This document shows positions 25,415-34,031 of a stretch of 64,000 nucleotides of DNA, in pieces (the first letter of the stretch is position 1; every line of letters begins with the position of its first letter). The notes beneath the pieces are model-generated. The model was not told the DNA's origin, did not search any database, and worked only from the letters and a program-made list of their open reading frames with translations. A program made the position numbers and the translations under genes. The stretch comes from JBFGCM01 sp041581135 (GTDB lineage Bacteria > Actinomycetota > Acidimicrobiia > Spongiisociales > UBA5794), in contig JBFGCM010000002.1 in the NCBI GenBank assembly GCA_041581135.1, positions 37,216 through 101,215 of the forward strand, written 5' to 3'.

Positions 25415-26886
25415 GCGAGCTGACCCGCCGGGAGCGGATGCGACGTGACCCGGTCCCGATGCCGGAGCGAGCGCCGGAACAGCGACGCGTCGACTTCGAC
25501 GAGGTCAACCTCGGCTACACACCGCAGATGGCCGTGGCCGAGGCCGAGCGGTGTCTGTTCTGCTCCCACCCGACGTGCGTGGAAGGGTGCCCGGTGTTGG
25601 TCGACATCGTCGGGTTCCTGGAGGCGATCGTCGCCGATGACTTCGCCGCCGCCGCCGACATCATCTCCCGCGACAACTCGTTGCCGGCCATCTGTGGTCG
25701 GGTGTGCCCCCAGGAGGAGCAATGCGAGGGGGCGTGCGTGCTCGCCAAGAAGGGGAAGGCCATCCACATCGGCCACTTGGAGCGCTTCGTTGCCGACCAC
25801 GCCCGCGCCCATGGCGGCGCGGTCGCCCGCCCGAAGAGGACCAGCGGCCACCGGGTGGCCGTGGTTGGCAGCGGACCGGCGGGGTTGGCATGCGCCGCCG
25901 ACCTCGCCAAGGCCGGCCACCACGTGACGGTGTTCGAGGCCCTCCACCAGCTCGGCGGGGTGCTCGCCTATGGCATCCCGCGGTTCCGGCTGCCGCGTGA
26001 GGTGATCACGGCCGAGACCGAGCGTCTCGGGGCATTGGGGGTGGAGTTCCGGACCAACAGCGTCATCGGCATGAGCGACACCATCGAGGACCTGCTCACC
26101 ACGGAGGGGTTCGACGCCGTGTTCGTGGGTGTCGGCGCCGGCCTGCCCCGATTCCTCGACGTTCCGGGAGAGGATCTGGTCGGGGTGTACTCGGCGAACG
26201 AGTTCCTGACCCGGGTCAACCTCATGGAGGCCTACACGGAGGAGGCCGACACCCCCGTCCTCGACCTCATCGGCAAGCGGGTCGCCGTGTTCGGCGGGGG
26301 GAACACCGCCATGGACGCCATTCGCACCGCGATCCGGCTGGGAGCGGCGCAGGCCCTCGTGCTGTATCGGCGCACGGAGGAGGAGATGCCGGCTCGTCTC
26401 GAAGAGGTGGCCCACGCCAAGGCGGAGGGGGTGGAGATCGTGCCGTTGGTGACACCGGTGGAGCTGCTGGCCGCCGACGAGAGCGGCCATCTGGGCGGTG
26501 TCCGGCTGCAGAGGATGCGGCTAGGAGAGCCCGACGCCGGTGGTCGCCGCCGACCCGTGCCCATTGCGGGGGAGACCTTCGACCTGCAGATCGACGTCGC
26601 AATCGTCGCCATCGGCAACAGCCCCAACCCACTGCTGGCGAAGACCACGCCGGCGTTGGCCCACACCGATCGCGGCACCCTCGTGATCGACCAGGAATCC
26701 GGCATGACGTCCATTCCGGGCGTCTTCGCCGGCGGCGACATCGTCACCGGCGGCGCCACGGTGATCCTCGCCATGGCCCAGGGTCGGCGCGCCGCCGCCG
26801 CCATCGACCGTTGGCTGCACGAGCTCGACGCCGAGCCCGCGGCACCGACGACACCGCCGGCGGCACCTGAAGGCTCGCCCGTCTAG
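25411..26886 (+). CDS. NfnB/GltD-like NAD(P)-dependent flavoprotein with two [4Fe-4S] motifs
   Basis: Large subunit of an NfnAB-like enzyme, 491 residues, related to glutamate synthase small subunits. The N-terminal ferredoxin-like part has CLFCSHPTCVEGCP and CGRVCPQEEQCEGACV. It is followed by the FAD site HRVAVVGSGPAGLACAADLA (about 148-167), an NADPH site VAVFGGGNTAMDAIR, and the C-terminal GVFAGGDIVTGGATVILAM. With the preceding gene it likely forms a heterodimer that transfers electrons between ferredoxin and NAD(P)H; whether it bifurcates cannot be told. It starts with GTG at 25411. Confidence 0.87.
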   Translation: MSELTRRERMRRDPVPMPERAPEQRRVDFDEVNLGYTPQMAVAEAERCLFCSHPTCVEGCPVLVDIVGFLEAIVADDFAAAADIISRDNSLPAICGRVCPQEEQCEGACVLAKKGKAIHIGHLERFVADHARAHGGAVARPKRTSGHRVAVVGSGPAGLACAADLAKAGHHVTVFEALHQLGGVLAYGIPRFRLPREVITAETERLGALGVEFRTNSVIGMSDTIEDLLTTEGFDAVFVGVGAGLPRFLDVPGEDLVGVYSANEFLTRVNLMEAYTEEADTPVLDLIGKRVAVFGGGNTAMDAIRTAIRLGAAQALVLYRRTEEEMPARLEEVAHAKAEGVEIVPLVTPVELLAADESGHLGGVRLQRMRLGEPDAGGRRRPVPIAGETFDLQIDVAIVAIGNSPNPLLAKTTPALAHTDRGTLVIDQESGMTSIPGVFAGGDIVTGGATVILAMAQGRRAAAAIDRWLHELDAEPAAPTTPPAAPEGSPV

Positions 26887-28253
26887 ACCGCCACCGGCGT
26901 GTCGCGGCCCATGTCGGAGAAGAGCGTGAACTCGGGGAGGAAGGTCATCTCGACCCGGCCGACCGCTCCTTGCCGGTGCTTGGCGATGATGACCTCGGCG
27001 ATACCCCGGGTCTCCAGGGCCTCGGGGTTGTAGTACTCGTGGCGGTAGATGAACGCCACGATGTCGGCGTCCTGCTCGATGGCGCCCGACTCCCGCAGGT
27101 CGCCGAGCCGGGGCCGCTTGTCCTCTCGTGACTCCAGGCTCCGGTTGAGCTGGGACAAGGCGATGATCGGGATGTGCAACTCCCGCGCCAGGTTCTTGAG
27201 ACTGCGGCTGATGGCGGCGATCTCCTGCTGGCGGTTCTCCTGGCTGCGGGTGCCGGTGCCCTGCATCAACTGGATGTAATCCACCACCACCAGCTCCAGC
27301 CCGGGCTTGCGCGCCAGCCGGCGGCACTTGGCCCGGATCTCGGTGACGGTCAAGGCCGCCGAATCGTCGACGTAGATCGGCTTGTTGTACAGCGCGCTGG
27401 CGGCGTTCGACAACTTGGTGAAGTCGCCCTCACTGAGGCGACCGGTCCGCAGCTTCTGGGAGTCGATGCGGCCCGTGGAGCAGAGCATGCGGGACACCGT
27501 CTCCTCCCGGCTCATCTCCAACGTGAAGACGGCCACCGGACCCCGAACCAACGCCACGTTCTGGGCGATGTTCAACGCCAGGGCGCTCTTCCCCATCGAC
27601 GGGCGGCCGGCGATGATCACGAGGTTGGCGGGGTGGAGCCCGGACAGCTTTTGGTCGAGATCGCGGAAACCCGTCGGCACGCCGGTGACGTCGCTCCCCC
27701 GGCGGCGCATCTCCTCTGCCTGTTCGATGGCCGGCCCCAGGAGAGGATCGATCAATGCCAGGCCGTCACCGACCCGCCGTTCGGACACGCCGAACACGGC
27801 TTGCTCGGCGCGGTCGAGGACGTCGGCGATCGGCTCGTCGACCCCCATGGCCAGATCGGTGACCTCCCGCCCCACACGGATCAACCTGCGCCGCAGCGAG
27901 TGCTCCTCGACGATGGCGGCGTAGTAGTCGACGTTGGACGTCGCCGGCACCGCCTCGATGAGACCGGTGAGGAACCCGACCCCGCCGACCCGGTCCAGGG
28001 CCGACTTCCGGCGCAGCTCCTCCGACACCGTGATGGCGTCGATGGGCTGGTTGGCGTCGTACAGCTCGATAACGGCCTGAAAGACGTCTTGATGGGATGG
28101 CGCGTAGAAGTCTTCGGGATGGAGGCGTTCGAGTGCGATGTTGGCCGCGTCCGACGACAGCAGGATCGCCCCTAGTACCGACTCCTCCGCTTCGGCGCTG
28201 TGAGGCGGTACTCGAGGGGAAGCAGTACGTGGGCCATCTGTGTAGGTCGTCAT
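26883..28253 (-). CDS. dnaB: replicative DNA helicase DnaB
   Basis: Hexameric helicase that unwinds DNA at the replication fork, 456 residues, the usual bacterial length, with no intein. The N-terminal DnaB domain (about 18-120, SAEAEESVLGAILLS) is followed by the RecA-like core with Walker A GRPSMGKSA, Walker B LELVVVDYIQLM and the motif SQLNRSLESR. It ends the rpsF-ssb-rpsR-rplI-dnaB cluster and starts 4 nt after the rplI stop. Its 3' end overlaps the NfnB-like gene by 4 nt. Confidence 0.97.
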   Translation of the reverse strand: MTTYTDGPRTASPRVPPHSAEAEESVLGAILLSSDAANIALERLHPEDFYAPSHQDVFQAVIELYDANQPIDAITVSEELRRKSALDRVGGVGFLTGLIEAVPATSNVDYYAAIVEEHSLRRRLIRVGREVTDLAMGVDEPIADVLDRAEQAVFGVSERRVGDGLALIDPLLGPAIEQAEEMRRRGSDVTGVPTGFRDLDQKLSGLHPANLVIIAGRPSMGKSALALNIAQNVALVRGPVAVFTLEMSREETVSRMLCSTGRIDSQKLRTGRLSEGDFTKLSNAASALYNKPIYVDDSAALTVTEIRAKCRRLARKPGLELVVVDYIQLMQGTGTRSQENRQQEIAAISRSLKNLARELHIPIIALSQLNRSLESREDKRPRLGDLRESGAIEQDADIVAFIYRHEYYNPEALETRGIAEVIIAKHRQGAVGRVEMTFLPEFTLFSDMGRDTPVAV

Positions 28254-28257
28254 CAGC

Positions 28258-28704
28258 TCATGCCGGTATCACGTCCAGGATGACGTTGAACTCGACGTCG
28301 GGGTGCGGGGTGAGCCGGACCTCGTGGAGACCGATCTCCCGGATGGGTTCGCTGATCGCGACGATCTTGCGATCGACTTCCTGACCGGAGAACTTCTTGA
28401 TGGCTTCCGCCACGTCCGAAGCACCGATCGATCCGAACAGCCGGCCTTCGTCGCCGGCCCGGGCGGCGACCACCACGCGGGAGCCCACCAGAGCCTGGGA
28501 CAGCGACTCGGCCTCGTCGAGGGCACGCCGGGCGCTCTCCTCGCGAGCCCGCTTCATGGCTTCTGCCTGGCGCAGCGCGCCACGGGTTGCGATCACCGCA
28601 AGCGACTTGGGGATCAGATAGTTGCGGCCGTAGCCGTCGGCGACGTCGACGATGTCACCCTTGTGGCCGAGGCGGTCGACGTCTTCGGTGAGGATGACCT
28701 TCAT
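28258..28704 (-). CDS. rplI: 50S ribosomal protein bL9
   Basis: Ribosomal protein bL9, 148 residues. The N-terminal domain [20 protein letters not shown] with [16 protein letters not shown] is diagnostic. A long connecting helix and the C-terminal rRNA-binding domain follow. Its ATG overlaps the rpsR stop by 4 nt. Confidence 0.97.
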   Translation of the reverse strand: MKVILTEDVDRLGHKGDIVDVADGYGRNYLIPKSLAVIATRGALRQAEAMKRAREESARRALDEAESLSQALVGSRVVVAARAGDEGRLFGSIGASDVAEAIKKFSGQEVDRKIVAISEPIREIGLHEVRLTPHPDVEFNVILDVIPA

Positions 28705-28997
28705 TCGCCACCTCGTCCGCGGCGCCCGGCCGGAGCGGCGGTGGACACATACGGAAGCAGCGCCATCTCGCGGGCGTTCTTGATGGCCGTCGCCACCTCG
28801 CGCTGGTGCTGAGCACAGTTGCCCGTCACCCGCCGCGCCCGGATCTTGGCGCGGTCGGACATGAACTTGCGCAGCAGCGCAATGTCCTTGTAGTCGATGG
28901 CCGGGGCGTCCTTCTGCACGCAGAACATGCAGACTTTCTTCCGCCGCCGACTGTCGGCGCGGTCGTCGCGGCGACGCTTGCGGTTACGTGGTGGCAT
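28701..28997 (-). CDS. rpsR: 30S ribosomal protein bS18 (zinc-binding form)
   Basis: Ribosomal protein bS18, 98 residues, with the core [21 protein letters not shown]. The cysteines in KKVCMFCVQ and NCAQH suggest the zinc-binding (C+) version, which many actinobacteria carry next to a C- paralogue elsewhere. AGGAG lies 8-12 nt before the ATG. It has basic N- and Gly/Arg-rich C-terminal extensions. Confidence 0.96.
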   Translation of the reverse strand: MPPRNRKRRRDDRADSRRRKKVCMFCVQKDAPAIDYKDIALLRKFMSDRAKIRARRVTGNCAQHQREVATAIKNAREMALLPYVSTAAPAGRRGRGGE

Positions 28998-29016
28998 TGA
29001 TCAAAACTCCTGTGGA

Positions 29017-29475
29017 TCAGAAGGGGGCTTCGTCTGGCCCGTAGTCCTCACGGGCAACGGGAGCAGCGGGCACCGTGGCCTCACGGCCGCCGCTGTTCCC
29101 CCAGTCGCTGGCGCCCGTGCGTGGCGTCTTGGTGACCTGGGCGGTCGCCCAGCGCACCGACGGACCGATCTCGTCGATCTGGATCTCGACCGTCGACCGC
29201 TTCTCGCCCTCGTTGGTCTCCCAGGACCGTTGCTCGAGCCGACCGGTGATGATCACGCGCATGCCCTTGGTGAGGGACTCTGCGACGTTCTCGGCCATGT
29301 CCCGCCAGCACACGGCGGTGAAGTAGCTGGTGTCTTCCTGCCACTCCTGGTTCTGGTCTCGCCAGCGCCGGTTGACGGCGACGCGCAACCGGGCGAGCGC
29401 CACACCGGAGGGTGTGAACCGCAGCTCGGGATCGTCAACGAGGTTGCCGATGACGGTGACGGTGTTCGCAGGCAT
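29017..29475 (-). CDS. ssb: single-stranded DNA-binding protein
   Basis: SSB, 152 residues. The OB fold (about 1-110) contains TVTVIGNLVDDPELRFTPSG and KGMRVIITGRLEQRSW. The flexible linker is short, and the acidic tip is DEAPF, close to the canonical DDDIPF tail that recruits replication and repair partners. It sits in its normal place between rpsF and rpsR. Confidence 0.96.
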   Translation of the reverse strand: MPANTVTVIGNLVDDPELRFTPSGVALARLRVAVNRRWRDQNQEWQEDTSYFTAVCWRDMAENVAESLTKGMRVIITGRLEQRSWETNEGEKRSTVEIQIDEIGPSVRWATAQVTKTPRTGASDWGNSGGREATVPAAPVAREDYGPDEAPF

Positions 29476-29542
29476 CTTTCCCCAATTCTCTCTTCGTCGG
29501 TTTGTGTCACAGTCTCACCGGAGCCTGTGACAGATTTCGTCG

Positions 29543-29836
29543 TTACCGGTCCCCGACCCGGAGGATCTTGTGGCGAACCACGGTGTCGGAGAGGGAAAGT
29601 GCCCGGTCAAGGTCATCGACCAAGGGCGACTCGCCGTCGAACGAGACGACGGAGTAGAAGCCCTCGGTGAGGTGGTCTACTTCGTACGCGAAGCGGCGCT
29701 TGCCCCAGAAATCGGAGTCATGCACGGCGCCTTCACGCTCGCTGATCGTGGTCTCGACGACGGTCACCTCTCGCCGTACGTCGACTTCGGCCATCTCGGG
29801 CCGGTGGATCATCATCAACTCATACGTCCGTTTCAC
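29543..29836 (-). CDS. rpsF: 30S ribosomal protein bS6
   Basis: Ribosomal protein bS6, 97 residues, starting with a GTG at 29836 that has GAGGAGG 5 nt upstream. Diagnostic segments are MKRTYELMMIHRPEMAE, DFWGKRRFAYEVDHLTEGFY and the C-terminal DTVVRHKILRV. First gene of the rpsF-ssb-rpsR-rplI-dnaB cluster. Confidence 0.96.
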   Translation of the reverse strand: MKRTYELMMIHRPEMAEVDVRREVTVVETTISEREGAVHDSDFWGKRRFAYEVDHLTEGFYSVVSFDGESPLVDDLDRALSLSDTVVRHKILRVGDR

Positions 29837-29920
29837 ACAAACCTCCTCTGGACATCCCGTCTTGGGAAGGCCCCCGACGTTCGGGAGCAGGCGGTTGACG
29901 CGGCGGCAGTGTACAGCGCG

Positions 29921-30514
29921 CTAGGGGTTGACGTCGAGACGTGCCGCGGGGTCCAATCCCACCAACTCGCCCTGGGGCATCTCGACGGTGAGCTGGTAGA
30001 ACCCGCCCGGTTTGTAGACGGGACACGTCTGGTCGCCGAGGCACGGCTCCATCTGGAGCACATCCACCAGGCTGCCGTCTGCGGCGAAGAAGGCGATGTC
30101 CAAAGGCATCGGAGTGTCCTTCATCCAGAAGCCGGACTGGACCGGAGCATCGAAGACGAACAGCATGCCATCGACGTCGCCCAGGTCGGTGACGTTCATC
30201 AAGCCCCGCGACCGCAGAGTCGAGGTGTCCGCCACGGCCACCCACAGGGGCCGGCCACCGATGGTGATCGGAGCGACGTCGAAGCCCTCCAGTTGGGGGG
30301 GAATCTCCGGCTCGGGAGGCCACACCGCTACCGGCGTCGTGGTCACCGGGCTGGTCGTCGCCGGGCTCGTGGAACCCGGATTGGTCGTCACGGGGCTGGT
30401 GGTCACCGCCCCCTCGGACGGTGCACGCGTCGTGGTCGGGGCAAGCGTCAAGGGAGCGGCGTCGTCGCCGCAGGCCACCAGCAGGAGGACTGCTCCGCAG
30501 AGGAGCAGGCTCAG
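29921..30514 (-). CDS. DUF192 lipoprotein, apparent CTG start
   Basis: DUF192 protein exported as a lipoprotein. The domain (about residues 90-195) includes RPLWVAVADTSTLRSRGLMN, DGMLFVFDAPVQSGFWMKDT and MPLDIAFFAADGSLVDV, typical of this small beta-domain family. It is preceded by a long Thr/Pro linker. The signal RRLSLLLCGAVLLLVACG with a lipobox lies upstream of the first canonical start (GTG 30478). No ATG, GTG or TTG is available in that frame before an in-frame stop. A CTG at 30514 overlaps the panB stop (CTGA) like the coupled ATGA starts elsewhere and is the most likely start. Function unknown. Confidence 0.75.
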   Translation of the reverse strand: MSLLLCGAVLLLVACGDDAAPLTLAPTTTRAPSEGAVTTSPVTTNPGSTSPATTSPVTTTPVAVWPPEPEIPPQLEGFDVAPITIGGRPLWVAVADTSTLRSRGLMNVTDLGDVDGMLFVFDAPVQSGFWMKDTPMPLDIAFFAADGSLVDVLQMEPCLGDQTCPVYKPGGFYQLTVEMPQGELVGLDPAARLDVNP

Positions 30515-31434
30515 CCGCCTAACGCCGTACCGTCCTCGTTCATGGGATTCAGGTAGACGACGTCACCGCGACGGCCGGTCAACTCTGCGGCGACCTCGGC
30601 GGGCATGTGATACGTCTCTTCCTCAGCGGGGAAGGCGCCCGACTCGACGTCGGCAAAGAAGGCGCTCACCGCCTCCACCGCAGCAGCGGTGAGGTCGGCG
30701 TAAGGGCGTACGAACTTGGCGACACGAGGCTCCTCGAGCCCGGACAACCCCACCAGATCGTGGAACACCAGCACTTGTCCGTCGCAGTGCACACCAGCTC
30801 CGATGCCGATAGTGGGTGCGTCCACCTGGTCGGTGATCATCTCGGCGAGGAGATCGGGGACGCCTTCCAACACGATGGCGAACACGCCGGCATCCGAGAG
30901 TGCCTTGGCGTCGGCGATCAGGCTGTGGGCGGCGTCGGCGTCCTTGCCCTGCACCCGGTACCCGCCCATGGCGTGCAGCGATTGGGGAGTGAGACCCACA
31001 TGGCCCATCACCGGGATCTCGGCTCGCTGCAACGCCCGAATCATGTCGATGCGATCGCGGCCCCCTTCCAGCTTCACCGCACCCGCACCACCTTCGCGAA
31101 TGAAGCGGCCGGCGTTGGCGACGGTCTCCTCCTCGGAGACGTGGTAGGTCATCCACGGCATGTCGCCCACCACGAGCGCGCGCGGCTTCACCCTGCTGAC
31201 CGCGGCGGTGTGGTGCACCATCTGGTCCAACGTCACCGACAGCGTGTCCTCGTGTCCCAGAACCACGTTGGCCACCGAATCCCCGACGAGGATGATGTCG
31301 GCTCCCGCCCGATCGGCGATGCGCGCCGTCGGCGCATCGTAGGCGGTGATCATCTTGATCTTCTCGCCACCCTTGCGGGCGCGGATGGCGGGTGCAGTCA
31401 CTGGCTTGGCCGAGCCAGGGGTCACCGACGACAT
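30511..31434 (-). CDS. panB: 3-methyl-2-oxobutanoate hydroxymethyltransferase
   Basis: PanB transfers a hydroxymethyl group from 5,10-methylene-THF to 2-oxoisovalerate, the first step of pantothenate synthesis. The 307-residue protein has the family motifs KIKMITAYDAPTARIAD, ADIILVGDSVANVVLGHEDT, GAGAVKLEGG and PVMGHVGLTPQS. The magnesium-binding aspartates are in VGDS and VVGDMP. The start is the ATG at 31434 after which homology begins; a longer open frame is antisense. It is upstream of and coupled to the DUF192 gene. Confidence 0.95.
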   Translation of the reverse strand: MSSVTPGSAKPVTAPAIRARKGGEKIKMITAYDAPTARIADRAGADIILVGDSVANVVLGHEDTLSVTLDQMVHHTAAVSRVKPRALVVGDMPWMTYHVSEEETVANAGRFIREGGAGAVKLEGGRDRIDMIRALQRAEIPVMGHVGLTPQSLHAMGGYRVQGKDADAAHSLIADAKALSDAGVFAIVLEGVPDLLAEMITDQVDAPTIGIGAGVHCDGQVLVFHDLVGLSGLEEPRVAKFVRPYADLTAAAVEAVSAFFADVESGAFPAEEETYHMPAEVAAELTGRRGDVVYLNPMNEDGTALGG

Positions 31435-31613
31435 GGCGCTCCTCTCTCTCCCCACCAGCTCTTGGTTGGGGGAAGCCACACGGTTGCAAACTCGGCACCG
31501 CAGCGTGCCGAGTTGCCTCGGCCGCCCGTGGGTCGGCCGTGCCGGTCGCCGCAGCGCACGCCGAGTATATCGGCACCCGAGTGTGGACTTTGAGCCGGCA
31601 CCGCCCATCGGGC

Positions 31614-31619
31614 TAGGTT
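31614..31619 (+). promoter_or_regulatory. leaderless -10 box (TAGGTT)
   Basis: TAGGTT ends 8 nt before the ATG at 31628; no clear Shine-Dalgarno sequence. Confidence 0.45.
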
Positions 31620-31627
31620 CCGGGGTC

Positions 31628-32104
31628 ATGGCACGCAAAGACATCACGATGACGCCCGAGGAGATGGCCGATTTCCTCGACCGCGGCACCACGCTGCAGG
31701 TGGCCACACTCGACAAACACGGCTGGCCCCACGTCGCGCCGATGTGGTACTTCGTCGACGATGGCAAGGTGGTGTTCCGGTCCTTCACGAAGTCACAGAA
31801 GATCGTGAACCTGCAACGCGATCCGCGCCTCACGGTCCTGCTCGAGGACGGCCTCGACTACTCACAGTTGCGCGGTCTCATGATCCGGGGCGAGGCGCGG
31901 CTGGTGACCGATCGGGACTACGTGCTGGAGTCCTACCGGCAACTGGCCGCGAAGTATCCCATGCTGGAGGGGGCACCCACTCAGCTGGATGCTGTCGCGC
32001 TCGAAGCCGCATTCGGGCGATTCGCCGAGAAGAACACCGCAGTGGTGGTGCAGCCCACCAAGGTCTCGAGCTGGGATCATCGCAAGCTCTCCGGGGCTTA
32101 CTGA
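31628..32104 (+). CDS. PPOX-class F420-dependent oxidoreductase-like protein
   Basis: Split-barrel flavin/deazaflavin-binding protein, 158 residues, of the pyridoxamine 5'-phosphate oxidase-like superfamily. The strand pair ATLDKHGWPHVAPMWYFVDDG, SFTKSQKIVNLQRDPRLTVL and the C-terminal PTKVSSWDHRKL are typical of actinobacterial F420-dependent members. The reduced substrate cannot be inferred. The start is the ATG at 31628 with a TAGGTT box. Confidence 0.85.
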   Translation: MARKDITMTPEEMADFLDRGTTLQVATLDKHGWPHVAPMWYFVDDGKVVFRSFTKSQKIVNLQRDPRLTVLLEDGLDYSQLRGLMIRGEARLVTDRDYVLESYRQLAAKYPMLEGAPTQLDAVALEAAFGRFAEKNTAVVVQPTKVSSWDHRKLSGAY

Positions 32105-32155
32105 GAACGTTTCTCGACTTCAAGTATTGCTAAGGAATTGCCGATAGAGAACACT

Positions 32156-33952
32156 ATGAGTAGTCGCGCTCCGGAGCTTCCCGCTTCACTCGACAAACAG
32201 AAATTCAAGATCTCCCGCAAGGGATATGACAAGAACGAAGTCCGCGCCTTCCTGCGCGAGATCGAGACGAACTTCCGGGATCTGGAGAACTGGGCGTTCG
32301 ACACCAAGCGACGCCTTCGGGTCGCCGAGATAGAGGCCGAGCGGTCCAAGGAAGTCGAGAATGTGTCCGTCGACAACGCGATGTTCGCCGTGTTCGACGC
32401 CAAGGACCGCATCCTGCAGCGCGCCCGGACCCGCGCCGAGCGTATAGAGGCCGAGGCGCGCCGCAATGCCGCCGCCATCCAGCAGCAGGCGCAGGCCGCC
32501 GTGCTCGCGGAGCCGCCCCCGGCCACGGAGCGCCTGGACATCATCGAGCTTCAAGCGGCGCGGGATCGGCTCACTGCAGAGGTCGTGGAGCTGCGCCGGC
32601 AGCTCGCGTCGAGCACGACGGACACGACGCTGCAGGCGGAGCTGGAGACGGTGCGGGCCGAGCTGAATGCCGAGCGGAACCGCGTCCAGACTGCGACCCA
32701 AGACGCCATGGAGGCGCATCGTCGCGCCGCCGAGGCAGCTGCAGCGGAACAGACGGCTCGAGAGATCGCCGCGCGGGCGCTCAAAGAAGCCGAGCACCTT
32801 CGCGGCGAAGCCGCCGCGGCAGAAGCGCGATGGCAGTCGCTCGTCGAGGACGCCCCGGACCGTGAAGAGGCGACGCGCGCCATGGAGGAAGCCGCGGCGC
32901 GGGCCCGAGCCGCAGAGGAAGAGCTGGTAGCGGCCCGGCACCAGGTGGCGGAGCTGCGCGCCGAGGCCGAGACGATCCTCGCCGACGCCGTGAAGCAGGC
33001 CGACGAGTTGACCGCCATGGCGCGACAGGAACTCGCTCGCCTCACCGAAGAGCACGCGACGGTGCAGGCGGAACTGCAAACCGAGGGCGACCGGCTCGCC
33101 GACGCACGTGAGTCGGCGACTCGCATCCTCGAGCAAGCCGGCCATGAGGCGCAGAAGCGCGCCCAATCGATCGTCGAGGGTGCCGAGCGCAGGTTGGAGG
33201 AAGTGGCAGCCGCCGAGGAAGCGCTTCGCCGTCGCGAAGAAGAGATCGAGGCCGCGGAGGCTCGCGCCACGGAGGCCGTCACGGCGGCCGAGCGCAGCGC
33301 AACCGAGATTCGTGAGTCCGCCGTCGCCCTCCACCAGGAGGCCCAGGCGGTGCTCGAAGCGGCACGCGCCAGGGCCGAGACACTCTCAGAGTCCGAGCAA
33401 CAGGCGTTTGCACTCGTCGAGCAAGCCCAGCGTGAAGCCGCAGGCCTCCGGGCTGCCGCCGAGGGGGAGGCGGCAGCCGTCCGGGCAGAGTTCGAGCAGT
33501 TCAACGTCGACGTCGAAGAGGTCACCGAGTCCCGACGCCAGGCCGACGCCGCTCGGGCCGAAGCCGAACAGCTCGCAGCGCTGCTGGACGCCCGGGAAGC
33601 CGAACTGGCGGCGCGCGAACGCTCCCTCACCGAGCGGGCCGAGGCGCTGGCTGCGCAGGTAGAGGCGGCGGCGACCCGTGAAGCGGAGCTGGAGGCTGAA
33701 GCCGAGCGACTCGAGAAGGCCCTCTCCAACCCAGAAGTGCTGACCCGCGAGGACATCGCGGCAGGTCGGCGGGCATCGGTCAGCAGGGCGCACGACGAAT
33801 CTACCGGCAACGGCAACGAGCCGTCGCTGAGCCGGTACTCGCGCCGCTCGGCCAAGCTGCCCCGGATCGGCGAGAACGCCCAGTCATCGGTGATCGAGTC
33901 CATGCGCGGCCTGCGCAAGGGCTTCCGGGAGTTGGCCGAAGACGACGACTGA
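32156..33952 (+). CDS. DivIVA-domain long coiled-coil protein
   Basis: Probable cytoskeleton-like protein of 598 residues. The N-terminal DivIVA lipid-binding domain (about 12-60) contains KFKISRKGYDKNEVRAFLRE, followed by over 450 residues of Ala/Glu/Arg-rich coiled coil and a short tail. DivIVA proteins mark curved membrane at poles and septa in actinobacteria; the very long coil resembles scaffold variants. The ATG at 32156 is preferred to the TTG at 32138, which has a misplaced ribosome-binding site. The region just upstream is the most AT-rich in this part of the window and is the likely promoter. Confidence 0.8.
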   Translation: MSSRAPELPASLDKQKFKISRKGYDKNEVRAFLREIETNFRDLENWAFDTKRRLRVAEIEAERSKEVENVSVDNAMFAVFDAKDRILQRARTRAERIEAEARRNAAAIQQQAQAAVLAEPPPATERLDIIELQAARDRLTAEVVELRRQLASSTTDTTLQAELETVRAELNAERNRVQTATQDAMEAHRRAAEAAAAEQTAREIAARALKEAEHLRGEAAAAEARWQSLVEDAPDREEATRAMEEAAARARAAEEELVAARHQVAELRAEAETILADAVKQADELTAMARQELARLTEEHATVQAELQTEGDRLADARESATRILEQAGHEAQKRAQSIVEGAERRLEEVAAAEEALRRREEEIEAAEARATEAVTAAERSATEIRESAVALHQEAQAVLEAARARAETLSESEQQAFALVEQAQREAAGLRAAAEGEAAAVRAEFEQFNVDVEEVTESRRQADAARAEAEQLAALLDAREAELAARERSLTERAEALAAQVEAAATREAELEAEAERLEKALSNPEVLTREDIAAGRRASVSRAHDESTGNGNEPSLSRYSRRSAKLPRIGENAQSSVIESMRGLRKGFRELAEDDD

Positions 33953-34031
33953 GCCACCCCACCGGCGAGGCTCACGGGAGTAGCGTTGAGGTGCAACCGC
34001 ACCGCGCCCGGGCACCTGAGGAGGGAGTGCC

